A DNA stretch of 64,000 nucleotides from CAYGDP01 sp964348665 (GTDB lineage: Bacteria > Verrucomicrobiota > Verrucomicrobiia > Palsa-1439 > CAYGDP01): assembly GCA_964348665.1 (NCBI GenBank), contig CAYGDP010000008.1, positions 118,872-182,871 on the forward strand, written 5' to 3'. Below the pieces are notes generated by a model. It did no database searches. It saw nothing but the letters and a program-made list of their open reading frames with translations, and had not been told where the DNA came from. The translations under genes were made by a program, and so were the position numbers. Shown one piece after another: positions 51,260 to 59,455 of the stretch. The first letter of the stretch is position 1, and every line of letters begins with the position of its first letter.

Positions 51260-51288
51260 TTTCTACGCGAAATCCGGGCCGCCGTCAA
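51260..51288 (-). promoter_or_regulatory. Putative promoter for the HU gene
   Basis: On the minus strand, TTGACG (51288-51283) and TAGAAA (51265-51260) are 17 bases apart, 60 bases before the chosen ATG. It sits just beyond the rnhC stop. Found by eye; it shares its -35 hexamer with the rplS, htrA and RRM promoter candidates. Confidence 0.45.
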
Positions 51289-51299
51289 CTCCGAAAACG

Positions 51300-52241
51300 T
51301 CACCGCGCTGCGCAAACTTTTTGGGTCGTCCGAAAATGCAGTTTCGCGACATCCCCAAGATTTTCCGCGCCATGTTTCGCGACGAACTTGCGGCCAGCCG
51401 CCTCGACCAATGATGACGCGCCCTTGGGGAGTGTCACCTCAAAATGGTCACCTAATTTCTTGAGGCGTCGGACAAATTCATCGCGCGCGAGAATGGAAGC
51501 AGCAGCGACAGCCAAGTCACTTTCCGCTTTGTGTCGTTGCACCAGCTCGACGCGTTTGCCGCGTTCCATCAGCGCGCGGAGGATCAGGGATTTGTCGCCG
51601 AACTGGTCGCTGATGGCTTTCTTGCAACTGGTCCCGTCACCGGAGGAGTCAAGTTTTGCGAGCAAATTTTCAATGATGCGCGCGTGTCCCCAGGCGAGGA
51701 TTTTGTTCACGCTGCCCATTTTTTTGTGCAGCTGATTATAGGCGGCAGGCCCGATCGTGACCACGTCGAAAATGCAGCCTTGGGTTTCACGAATGACCTT
51801 GGCCAGCGCGGCGATGCGACCGTCGCTGGTGACGGTCTTGCTGTCACGAATGCCGGCGGCGCTATCCATCCACGCGCGGACGACGGTTTCGTTTACGAAC
51901 GCGCCGGCGATGACCATGGGGCCAAAAAAATCGCCTTTGCCGCTTTCGTCCACGCCGATTCGCGGTTCGAGAATGGCCGGGTCGAGCAGGGTCTCGTAGC
52001 CGAGGCGGGCTTCGCGAAGGACATTGGGTTCGAGGTAAAATTCGACAAACTCGCGTATTCCCTTCCCTTGCAGGAGCAATTTGCCGCTGGTGTAGACGGC
52101 AACGCGCAGTTTATCTTTTGCGGCGGCGAATTGTGTGTGCGGCACGACAATGGTGGCAAAGCCTTGCGCGGGAAGGTCGGCTTTGAGCTGCGAAATTTGC
52201 TGCGCAGAGAGCGTGCGCGTGTAAGAATGGAGTTCGGCCAT
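51300..52241 (-). CDS. rnhC: Ribonuclease HIII
   Basis: This is a 313-residue enzyme with an N-terminal substrate-binding domain (first ~85 residues, YTRTLSAQQISQLKADL...) and the RNase H type 2 catalytic core IGVDESGKGDFFGPMVIAGAFV, where DESGKGD is typical of HIII, plus IRDSKTVTSDGRI and WGHARIIENLL. It removes RNA from RNA-DNA hybrids. The ATG at 52241 starts at MAELHSYTRTLS. The window also encodes RNase HII (4044). It is divergent from mutY. Confidence 0.93.
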   Translation of the reverse strand: MAELHSYTRTLSAQQISQLKADLPAQGFATIVVPHTQFAAAKDKLRVAVYTSGKLLLQGKGIREFVEFYLEPNVLREARLGYETLLDPAILEPRIGVDESGKGDFFGPMVIAGAFVNETVVRAWMDSAAGIRDSKTVTSDGRIAALAKVIRETQGCIFDVVTIGPAAYNQLHKKMGSVNKILAWGHARIIENLLAKLDSSGDGTSCKKAISDQFGDKSLILRALMERGKRVELVQRHKAESDLAVAAASILARDEFVRRLKKLGDHFEVTLPKGASSLVEAAGRKFVAKHGAENLGDVAKLHFRTTQKVCAAR

Positions 52242-52292
52242 CGCGCCTATCGATAACAAATCGTGAAGATTGCGCAAAGCATAAAGCAAACC

Positions 52293-53327
52293 ATGCAAAC
52301 CCGGCTCTTACGATGGTTCGACCAGCACCAGCGCGAATTGCCCTGGCGCGAGACGCGCGATCCCTATCGGACTTGGGTCAGCGAGATCATGCTGCAACAA
52401 ACCCGCGTTGAGGCCGTCATTCCGTATTACCGTCGCTGGCTGAAACAGTTTCCGACGATCCGCGCTTTGGCGCAAGCGCGACCGAGCCATGTGCTCAAAG
52501 CATGGGAAGGACTCGGCTACTACTCGCGCGCGCGAAACTTGCACGCCGCTGCTCGGCGACTCACGCTCGGTAGCGATGGAAAATTGCCACAGACCGCAGC
52601 GGAACTGCGAGAATTACCGGGCATCGGACGCTATACCGCTGGCGCCATCGCCAGCATCGCGTTTGATGAAAGAGCGGCGGTGGTGGATGGCAATGTCAGT
52701 CGGGTGATGGCCCGGTTGTTTGCGATTCGCTCGGACATTCGCAAACCAGCAACGCACGAAACAATGTGGTCGTTGGCGGAATCCTTGTTGCCCGGCTCCA
52801 GAGTTGGGGATTGGAATCAAGCAATCATGGAGTTGGGGGCGTTGGTTTGTGTGCCGAAATCGCCACGCTGTCCTGTGTGTCCCTTGCGCGAGGCATGCCA
52901 GGCGCGGGCGCGAAATCTTCAAAACCTCCTCCCGAGACGAGGCCGCCTGAAGCGAACCTCCGTAACCCGGCTTGCGGCAATCGTTCGTCGGGGGCAGAAA
53001 ATACTCCTGATCCAAAGACCGCGCGACGGGCGATTGAATGGGTTTTGGGAACTACCGAGCGTGGAAGTGACGGGCAAGACGAGTCAAGGGTATCGGGAGC
53101 GCAGGTTAAACAAAGGGTTGCGAGACAATCTTGGGCTGACGGTAAAGTCGCTGCGCTGGGAGAGAAAAATCCGCTACGCAATAACGCGGTTTGATGTGAC
53201 CATGGAAGTGTTTGTGTGTATGCTGCGGGCCAATGCGCATGCGGTCAGGGGACGCTGGATTAACGCAAAAAACCTTCGTCGCCTGACGCTTTCGGCAGCT
53301 GATCGTCAGGCGCTCGCAGCGCATTGA
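52293..53327 (+). CDS. mutY: A/G-specific adenine DNA glycosylase
   Basis: This 344-residue base-excision repair enzyme removes adenine opposite 8-oxoguanine. The HhH-GPD domain shows WVSEIMLQQTRVEAVIPYY, LPGIGRYTAGAIASIAF and the catalytic Asp in VVDGNVSRVMARL, followed by the four-cysteine cluster motif C-x6-C-x2-C-x5-C (VCVPKSPRCPVCPLREAC). The C-terminal Nudix-like domain (ILLIQRPRDGRLNGFWELPSVE) recognises 8-oxoG. An in-frame GTG at 52263 is possible, but ATG 52293 leaves more room for the divergent rnhC promoter. Confidence 0.95.
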   Translation: MQTRLLRWFDQHQRELPWRETRDPYRTWVSEIMLQQTRVEAVIPYYRRWLKQFPTIRALAQARPSHVLKAWEGLGYYSRARNLHAAARRLTLGSDGKLPQTAAELRELPGIGRYTAGAIASIAFDERAAVVDGNVSRVMARLFAIRSDIRKPATHETMWSLAESLLPGSRVGDWNQAIMELGALVCVPKSPRCPVCPLREACQARARNLQNLLPRRGRLKRTSVTRLAAIVRRGQKILLIQRPRDGRLNGFWELPSVEVTGKTSQGYRERRLNKGLRDNLGLTVKSLRWERKIRYAITRFDVTMEVFVCMLRANAHAVRGRWINAKNLRRLTLSAADRQALAAH

Positions 53328-53337
53328 AGCGCATCGG

Positions 53338-53841
53338 TCAAATGACGTGTTTCTCGGAAGGTGGAGCTTGCCAACTTCGCGCAACTTTCTTTTTGCTGCC
53401 TCCGAACAGGTGACCGATTTTCTTTGCGATCCCACCCTGTTTTTGAGATGTTTTGCCGGCAAGAATGTGCGCACGTAGACGGTTAAAAGCGTCCACGCGA
53501 TCATACGCGCTGCCGGCTTCTGTGAATTGCTTGGTCAACAATTCACCGAGACTAAATCGGCTGAAGTACAGCACGCTTCCACCGACTTGAAACACCGTAT
53601 CGAGTTCCAGCAAAGTTGCCCCCTTGATGGGCTTATTTTGAATGAGTGTTCCGTTCTGGCTGCCTAAGTCTTCGAGGAAGTAAACGTTGTTTCGCTGGTA
53701 GATTTTGCAATGTTTGCGCGAGGATCTTGTGTCGTGCAGCAAGACGGCGTTTTCGCGGTCACGTCCAATAATCGTTGTGTCTGTGCCCACCACCCATTCC
53801 TTTTCTGCGTTATCCCCTTCCAAACAGATCAGGTACGGCAT
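53338..53841 (-). CDS. FHA-domain protein
   Basis: This 167-residue protein begins with an FHA domain: TTIIGRDRENAVLLHDTRSSRKHCKIYQRNNVYFLEDLGSQNGTLIQNKPI, with the Gly-Arg, Ser-Arg-x-His and Asn-Gly of the phosphothreonine-binding fold. The rest is a charged helical segment with a basic end. It would bind phosphorylated partners in the cytoplasm. The ATG at 53841 (MPYLICLEG) matches the start of the upstream FHA gene (MPYILCVEG), suggesting duplication. No Ser/Thr kinase is nearby. Confidence 0.9.
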   Translation of the reverse strand: MPYLICLEGDNAEKEWVVGTDTTIIGRDRENAVLLHDTRSSRKHCKIYQRNNVYFLEDLGSQNGTLIQNKPIKGATLLELDTVFQVGGSVLYFSRFSLGELLTKQFTEAGSAYDRVDAFNRLRAHILAGKTSQKQGGIAKKIGHLFGGSKKKVARSWQAPPSEKHVI

Positions 53842-53923
53842 AATCCCCTCCAATTCGATTCTCCCCAACCCCATCCTACTTCCCTGCCAAAAAACTACTC
53901 CGATTCACACGGCGGCGCAACTG

Positions 53924-54466
53924 TTATTTTTTCGGTTTCCCTTTGCCTTTTTCATCCTCCTCTTTGGTGTCCACCGCCTCGACAATCCCCTGCAACATCC
54001 AACCCAGACTTCCCGGCTTCATTTTCTTGCTGTGACGAATGTGGATATGCTTTTTCGAAACAACCTCGTTGACAACTTCGTGCATGGCGCCGCTAATGGC
54101 CATTTTTGCCCCTTCCGACGTGCCAAGCACCTCGTTGCCGATCGAATACCGCTGACGCTCCACCCTCTCGCGCAGGCTGGTCGTCGTGAATAAAAACAAT
54201 GACTGCCCCACTTGGATAAAGGCCTCGTTTTTTAGCTCCACCGGTTTCGCCACTTTTTCGCTCTCTACATACGTGCCATTTTTACTTCCAAGATCCTCAA
54301 GGTAATGACTGGCGCCCTTCAGAAAAATCCGCGCGTGTTCCCGCGAAGCTTTTGAGTCGTAAATCGTCGCTTCCGCCTCGCGACTGCGCCCGATCACTAC
54401 CGACCGTGAACCGATAAACCATTCCTCCCCCGAATTGGGTCCTTCCACACAAAGAATATAAGGCAT
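53924..54466 (-). CDS. FHA-domain protein
   Basis: This 180-residue protein has an FHA domain at residues ~5-95: SRSVVIGRSREAEATIYDSKASREHARIFLKGASHYLEDLGSKNGTYVES. A charged C-terminal part ends in basic repeats (EEDEKGKGKPKK). Its layout and start match the FHA protein encoded just downstream (53338), so the two are likely paralogs and may form a phosphopeptide-reading pair. It follows the bioF/kbl gene by 12 bases on the same strand. Confidence 0.9.
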   Translation of the reverse strand: MPYILCVEGPNSGEEWFIGSRSVVIGRSREAEATIYDSKASREHARIFLKGASHYLEDLGSKNGTYVESEKVAKPVELKNEAFIQVGQSLFLFTTTSLRERVERQRYSIGNEVLGTSEGAKMAISGAMHEVVNEVVSKKHIHIRHSKKMKPGSLGWMLQGIVEAVDTKEEDEKGKGKPKK

Positions 54467-54478
54467 ACGTCGCTTTAC

Positions 54479-55663
54479 TTAAGATAAACGCTGACAAGAT
54501 TCAAGCGCGATTCGCATCGCCGCCACCAACCGTTCCAAATCTTCCCTGCGATGTAACGCGCTCACCGTCAGCCGAAGCCTTGCCTTCCCGCGCGGCACAG
54601 TTGGCGGACGGATCGCTGGAGCAAAAATCGCATGCTTAAAAAGTCTCCTTGAAACTTCCAGGGTGCGCGCCGAGTCGCCTAGAATGACAGGAATAATTGG
54701 CGATGCGCCATTTGGAATCTCAATGTTCAGATTAGAAATCTCCTGTCGCAACCATCGCGCGTTTTCCAGCAATCGCTCCGACCGCGCCGGCTCGCTTTGG
54801 ATAATCTCAATCGCTTCCGAAGCGGCGGCGCAAATCATCGCCGGGAGCGCCGTCGAGAAAACGAAGCTCCGCGCGCGATTCACCAGCGTCTCGATCAACG
54901 CTCGCGACCCGCAGACGTAGCCGCCGAATGTCCCCAACGCTTTCGAGAGCGTCCCCATCGTGATTTCGACGTGGTCTTCCACGCCGGCCAGCTCCGCAAC
55001 GCCGCGCCGATTTTCTCCAAAGACACCCGTCCCGTGCGCCTCATCAATCATCAGCAATGCATCATACTGTCTTTTCAATTCAACAATCTCCTGCAACGGC
55101 GCAAAATCGCCATCCATCGAAAATACCGTCTCGGTCACGATGAATCTCCGGCGATACTTCGCCCCGCCCTCCAGCAACGCGCGAAGTTTCTTCAGGTGTC
55201 CGTGCGGATACACCCGCAGCGTTGCGCCGCTCATTCGTGCCGCGTCGATGATGCTGGCATGATTAAGCTTGTCACAAATCAACAGGTCGGCAGCGCCGAC
55301 TAATGCCGTGAAGATGCCTACATTCGCCGCGTAACCGCTGGAAAACACCAACGCCGCTTCTTTCCCCTTGAACGCCGCCAGTGTTCGCTCCAATTCGACG
55401 TGCGGACTTTGCGTCCCGCCAATCAGACGAGACGCACCCGCGCCAACCCCCCAGCGTTTGACCGCCGCCACCGCGGCCGCTTTCACACGCTCGTCACTCG
55501 CCAATCCCAGGTAGTCGTTCGACGAAAAGTTGAGGAATTCTGTATCGGCGATACGAATTCGCGCGCCTTGCGCGGACGCGATCTCCGTTAGCGCGCGATA
55601 CAGGTCGGTGCGGCGCAAATCATCGAGTTCACTTCGCAGCGTCGCGTCGAATGAATTCTGCAC
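54479..55663 (-). CDS. AONS-family aminotransferase, BioF/KBL type
   Basis: This 394-residue PLP-dependent alpha-oxoamine synthase has the family motifs FLNFSSNDYLGLASDERVKAA, SRLIGGTQSPHVELERTLAAFKG, the cofactor region DEAHGTGVFGENRRG and the Schiff-base lysine in TMGTLSKALGTFGGYV. It could be 8-amino-7-oxononanoate synthase (biotin) or 2-amino-3-ketobutyrate CoA ligase (threonine breakdown); the sequence features seen here do not separate them, and no other bio gene is nearby. It follows the STN-like gene by six bases. Confidence 0.88.
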   Translation of the reverse strand: MQNSFDATLRSELDDLRRTDLYRALTEIASAQGARIRIADTEFLNFSSNDYLGLASDERVKAAAVAAVKRWGVGAGASRLIGGTQSPHVELERTLAAFKGKEAALVFSSGYAANVGIFTALVGAADLLICDKLNHASIIDAARMSGATLRVYPHGHLKKLRALLEGGAKYRRRFIVTETVFSMDGDFAPLQEIVELKRQYDALLMIDEAHGTGVFGENRRGVAELAGVEDHVEITMGTLSKALGTFGGYVCGSRALIETLVNRARSFVFSTALPAMICAAASEAIEIIQSEPARSERLLENARWLRQEISNLNIEIPNGASPIIPVILGDSARTLEVSRRLFKHAIFAPAIRPPTVPRGKARLRLTVSALHRREDLERLVAAMRIALESCQRLS

Positions 55664-55669
55664 GGGACG

Positions 55670-56059
55670 TTACTTTTGCTCCGCAGGTTGTTCGTAGGGA
55701 TAGATTCGGATGGCGAAGTCTTCGATTCGATACCGCAACCCGACCATCTGTGTAACATATTTGACGGCCTCTTCGAATGGGATTTGTTGGAGTTTCAGTG
55801 TGATTTTGAGTTGTTTTGCGGTTTCTTCCGGCACTTGCAGGATGAAGTTCATCCTTGCCCCCTCTTTTTCCTCCGGTTTTTTTGTTTGCGTCGCCCAAAG
55901 CTCCGCCAGCTCGTCGAGCACATCCGGCAAGGATGCGTCTTTCAAGTCAATCTTGGGAACGATCACTTTTCGCGCCCGCTTTTTCAGGGGTTCTTTCTCT
56001 TCCGCCAGCGCCGCCCACGCGATTCCCAACATCAATATCCACATCGTCACTCGTTTCAT
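55670..56059 (-). CDS. STN-like small secreted protein
   Basis: This 129-residue protein has a signal peptide (MKRVTMWILMLGIAWAALA) and an STN-like domain: IDLKDASLPDVLDELAELW, NFILQVPEETAKQLKITLKLQQIPFEEAVKYVTQMVGLRYRIEDFAIRIYP. This is the pattern of secretin and TonB-receptor short N-terminal domains. Here it is free-standing. Its start overlaps the amidohydrolase stop by four bases. Related proteins are at 6910 and 63393. The partner is unknown. Confidence 0.72.
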   Translation of the reverse strand: MKRVTMWILMLGIAWAALAEEKEPLKKRARKVIVPKIDLKDASLPDVLDELAELWATQTKKPEEKEGARMNFILQVPEETAKQLKITLKLQQIPFEEAVKYVTQMVGLRYRIEDFAIRIYPYEQPAEQK

Positions 56060-57267
56060 GGTTGTTCCTTTCCACCGATCATCCTCCAAACTGGCGCCCG
56101 CGCGTCTACAATTTCATCATAAAGATCGGCGCGAGCGCTCCGGACGGATACCGCAATCAGGTCCGCCCAAGCCAGTTTGACAAGCGCTCCGCAATTATGT
56201 TCCAAACCAATCGCCCGCGCGCCATTCCTCGTGGCCATCGCTAAAATTTGTTCCGAAGGAAGCCGTGGATGCGCACGTTGTAATTGTCGCATCTCCGCAA
56301 AGAGATCGAGTTTGTCGTTGCTTGCCAGGCTGTCGGTTCCCAGACAGACGTTCACACCGCGAGCCAGATATTTTTCGATCGGAAACGTCCGATGCCCAAA
56401 ATAAGCGTGGCATCTCGGACAATGCGCGACACTGACCTGATTGCGCGCCAGCAACGCAATGTCTTCGTCCGTGACATAATTTGCGTGCGCGACAATAAGA
56501 TGCCTGGATAACACGCCAATCTCCGCCAGCACTTGCGTCGGGGTTCTCCCGTCACAGTCACTCGTCGTCCTCCCCACAGCGCCGAACCGATCGAACATCG
56601 CACCGCGTCCGCGCCGGAACATTTCCCATTCCTCGCGCGACTCCGCCAGGTGAATCGCCATCGGCCACCGTCGCGCCCGGCAGATTGCCGACGCGGCTCG
56701 AATTGCCTCCGGGCTTGCCGTGTAAAGCGCGTGCGGACATAATCCATACCCGCCTCGCGGGCGAGGACGCTCCGCCGCGAGCAACGCACGCCCCAGCATC
56801 GCATCGGTTTGAGTCTCCCGCGCGATATCAATCAATTCCACGAACGACCAGACACGCAGTCGCGACGTCAATCCCAACGCAAGATTTGCCGCCACGGCTT
56901 CCATGTCCGCAACGGTCGCGACACCGCTGGCCAGCAGCATTTCCTCGCCATGTCGCCAGGAGCGCAGATAATCCTCCAAATCCCACGTCTGTTTCACCGA
57001 AACAATCTGGTCGAGCCAATGCACAAAGCTGCGGCTCGGCCAGAGTTTTCCCGCCATGTCCGTGTAATCCAGATGACAATGCGCGTTCACCAATGCCGGC
57101 AACAGAGCGACGTCGCCCAGGTCGCGGGTTTTACCTCGAAAATCGCGTGCGCATCCCACCGCGACGATTTTTTCGCCGCGAATTTCCACCGCGCCATTTT
57201 CGATTGCCGGTGAAGAAATCGGCACAACCCATTTGGCTTGAAGTATCACGCGGGCTGGATAACACAT
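56056..57267 (-). CDS. Amidohydrolase/deaminase
   Basis: This 403-residue metal-dependent hydrolase resembles the SsnA/MtaD/chlorohydrolase group: a beta domain at the start, LLPALVNAHCHLDYTDM with the HxH metal site, MAIHLAESREE, LIVAHANYVTDED, ARNQVSVAHCPRCHAYFG and NVCLGTDSLASND with the metal Asp. Substrates in this group are aminated purine-like or methylthioadenosine-like compounds. The start at 57267 removes a long unrelated lead that would overlap glpK; GTG codons inside are alternatives. It lies between glpK and an STN-like gene. Confidence 0.85.
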   Translation of the reverse strand: MCYPARVILQAKWVVPISSPAIENGAVEIRGEKIVAVGCARDFRGKTRDLGDVALLPALVNAHCHLDYTDMAGKLWPSRSFVHWLDQIVSVKQTWDLEDYLRSWRHGEEMLLASGVATVADMEAVAANLALGLTSRLRVWSFVELIDIARETQTDAMLGRALLAAERPRPRGGYGLCPHALYTASPEAIRAASAICRARRWPMAIHLAESREEWEMFRRGRGAMFDRFGAVGRTTSDCDGRTPTQVLAEIGVLSRHLIVAHANYVTDEDIALLARNQVSVAHCPRCHAYFGHRTFPIEKYLARGVNVCLGTDSLASNDKLDLFAEMRQLQRAHPRLPSEQILAMATRNGARAIGLEHNCGALVKLAWADLIAVSVRSARADLYDEIVDARAPVWRMIGGKEQP

Positions 57268-57358
57268 CTCACCCGATAGGGCAATCTTACGGGACGGGAA
57301 CAATTCGACTGCGATGGCTGTTTCTGGGATGGAGACCGCTTCGTGAATTCTGGATTCT

Positions 57359-58858
57359 CTATTCTTCCCAACCTTTCGCGCGCTCGACGGCTTTGAGCCA
57401 GCGTTGGTATAATTTGGCGCGTTGGGATTCGTGGATAACAGGCGCGTAACGGCGGGCGAGCTTCCATTTCGCATCCAGTTCCCCGCGGCTCTTCCAAAAC
57501 CCCGTCGCCAATCCCGCCAGATAAGCCGCGCCCAGCGCGGTCGTCTCGGTAATGCGCGGCACTTCCACTGGCACGCCGAGGATGTCCGCCTGAAATTGCA
57601 TGAGAAAACCGTTCACGGCAGCGCCGCCGTCGCATCGCAATGTTTTCAAGGCGATCCCTGAATCACGCTCCATTGCCTCGACCACGTCACGGGTCTGGTA
57701 CCCGATGCTTTCGAGGACGGCCCGCGCGATATGCGCGCGTGTCGTGCCGCGTGTGATGCCGAGGATCGTTCCGCGCGCGTACGGGTCCCAATGAGGCGCG
57801 CCCAATCCGACGAGCGCGGGAACGAAATAGACGCCGTCGTTGGCCTTGAGCGCGCGCGCCAGTTTTTCCGTCTCCGGCGCGCGTTCGATGATCTGCAATC
57901 CATCGCGCAGCCATTGGACGGCGGCGCCCGTGACGAAGATTGAGCCTTCGAGCGCGTACTCGACTGGCTCGTCACCGATTTTCCAGGCGATTGTCGTCAA
58001 TAACTTCTCTTTGCTCGTCACGGCTTTGTGTCCGGTGTTCATCAGCATGAACGAGCCGGTGCCATAGGTGTTTTTCGCCAATCCCTTGCCGTAACAGGCT
58101 TGTCCAAACAACGCCGCCTGTTGATCGCCGGCGATGCCGGCCACGGGAACCCGCGCGCCAAAGAACCGTTTCGGGTCGGTAAATCCGAAGATCGAGGAGG
58201 ACGGCCGCACGTCAGGCAACAGAGATCGGGGAACACCCAGAATCTTCAGAAGTTCATCGTCCCATCGCAAGGTGCGAATGTTGAACAGCAGCGTGCGCGA
58301 CGCGTTGGAATAATCCGTTACATGCGCGCGACCGCCCGTGAGCTTCCATGCCAGCCACGAATCAATCGTGCCAAATGCGATCTCACCGCGCTCCGCCCGT
58401 TTCCGCAAACCTTTGACATTGTCCAGCAACCACCGCACTTTCGTCCCAGAAAAATAAGGGTCCATGACCAGCCCGGTTTTTTGGCGGAACCGTTTTTCCA
58501 GTCCTCGCGCCTTGAGTTGGTCGCAGAACCGCGCTGGCCGCCGATCCTGCCAGACGATTGCTCGCGCAACGGGTTTGCCCGTGGCGCGATCCCACAGAAC
58601 GGTCGTCTCGCGCTGATTGGTGATGCCGATGGCGTTTACATCGCGCGCGTGAATCTTCGCGCGGTTCAACGCCTCGCCGACCACGCGGATGCTGGTGGTC
58701 CAAATTTCCTCGGCATCGTGCTCCACCCATCCGGGCCGGGGAAAATGCTGGGAAAATTCGGAATACGCCCGTCCCTTGATATTTCCCGCGTGGTCGAAAA
58801 TCAGGACGGTCGTCCCTGTCGTTCCCTGATCAATTGCCAAAACATAACCCGTGGTCAT
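57359..58858 (-). CDS. glpK: Glycerol kinase
   Basis: This 499-residue FGGY-family kinase phosphorylates glycerol. Motifs include YVLAIDQGTTGTTVLIFDH at the start, NAIGITNQRETTVLWDRATGKPV near residue 75, DYSNASRTLLFNIRTLRWDDELL and the second-domain signature VRWLLDNVKGL, with SMTRDCL-like elements replaced by LRCDGGAAVNGFLMQFQADILGVPVEVPRITETTALGAAYLA. The ATG at 58858 begins at MTTGYVLAIDQGTT. It stands without glpF or glpD in view. tag precedes it by four bases. Confidence 0.95.
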   Translation of the reverse strand: MTTGYVLAIDQGTTGTTVLIFDHAGNIKGRAYSEFSQHFPRPGWVEHDAEEIWTTSIRVVGEALNRAKIHARDVNAIGITNQRETTVLWDRATGKPVARAIVWQDRRPARFCDQLKARGLEKRFRQKTGLVMDPYFSGTKVRWLLDNVKGLRKRAERGEIAFGTIDSWLAWKLTGGRAHVTDYSNASRTLLFNIRTLRWDDELLKILGVPRSLLPDVRPSSSIFGFTDPKRFFGARVPVAGIAGDQQAALFGQACYGKGLAKNTYGTGSFMLMNTGHKAVTSKEKLLTTIAWKIGDEPVEYALEGSIFVTGAAVQWLRDGLQIIERAPETEKLARALKANDGVYFVPALVGLGAPHWDPYARGTILGITRGTTRAHIARAVLESIGYQTRDVVEAMERDSGIALKTLRCDGGAAVNGFLMQFQADILGVPVEVPRITETTALGAAYLAGLATGFWKSRGELDAKWKLARRYAPVIHESQRAKLYQRWLKAVERAKGWEE

Positions 58859-58862
58859 TGGA

Positions 58863-59453
58863 TTACCGATGGTTCTGCACTTCGCGATGACGAAAACATT
58901 CGACCAAGTGGTCATTGACCATGCCCGCGGCCTGCATGAAGGCGTAGCAGATGGTCGAGCCGACAAAGTTGAACCCGCGCTGTTTCAAGTCCTTGCTCAT
59001 CGCGTCAGACTCGGCTGTCCGCGCCGGAAGTTGAGAGAGCGTTTTCCAGCGGTTGACACGCGACTGCCCGACGACGAATTGCCAGATGTAGTGGTCGAAC
59101 GATCCACATTCCTCCTGCACTGCCAGAAATGCGCGGGCATTACGGATGGCGGACTGGACCTTGAGCCGATTGCGGATGATGCCGGGATCTTTCAGCAAAC
59201 GCTCCACGCGCCTCGGCGTGTAGCGGGCGACTTTCTCGGCGTCGAATCCATCGAACGCGGCGCGATAATTTTCGCGTTTGAGCAATACTGTTTGCCAACT
59301 CAAACCCGCCTGCGCGGCATCAAGCACGAGAAACTCGAATAACTTACAGTCGTCGTGCAGCGGCACGCCCCACTCGGTATCGTGGTACCGCATCATGACT
59401 GGATGACGTATGCACCAGGGACAACGAGTCGGCTCGAGGCGTGAGGGGTTCAC
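58863..59453 (-). CDS. tag: DNA-3-methyladenine glycosylase I
   Basis: This 196-residue repair enzyme removes 3-methyladenine from DNA. It matches Tag: RCPWC and RYHDTEWGVP at the N-terminus (zinc Cys and His), AGLSWQTVLLKRENYRAAFDGFD, the Tag-specific segment FNFVGSTICYAFMQAAGMVNDHLVECFRH with the second His and Cys. Start is a GTG two bases past the upstream stop. It is encoded in a run with glpK and Gfo/Idh/MocA genes and probably shares their transcript. Confidence 0.95.
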   Translation of the reverse strand: MNPSRLEPTRCPWCIRHPVMMRYHDTEWGVPLHDDCKLFEFLVLDAAQAGLSWQTVLLKRENYRAAFDGFDAEKVARYTPRRVERLLKDPGIIRNRLKVQSAIRNARAFLAVQEECGSFDHYIWQFVVGQSRVNRWKTLSQLPARTAESDAMSKDLKQRGFNFVGSTICYAFMQAAGMVNDHLVECFRHREVQNHR

Positions 59454-59455
59454 GG

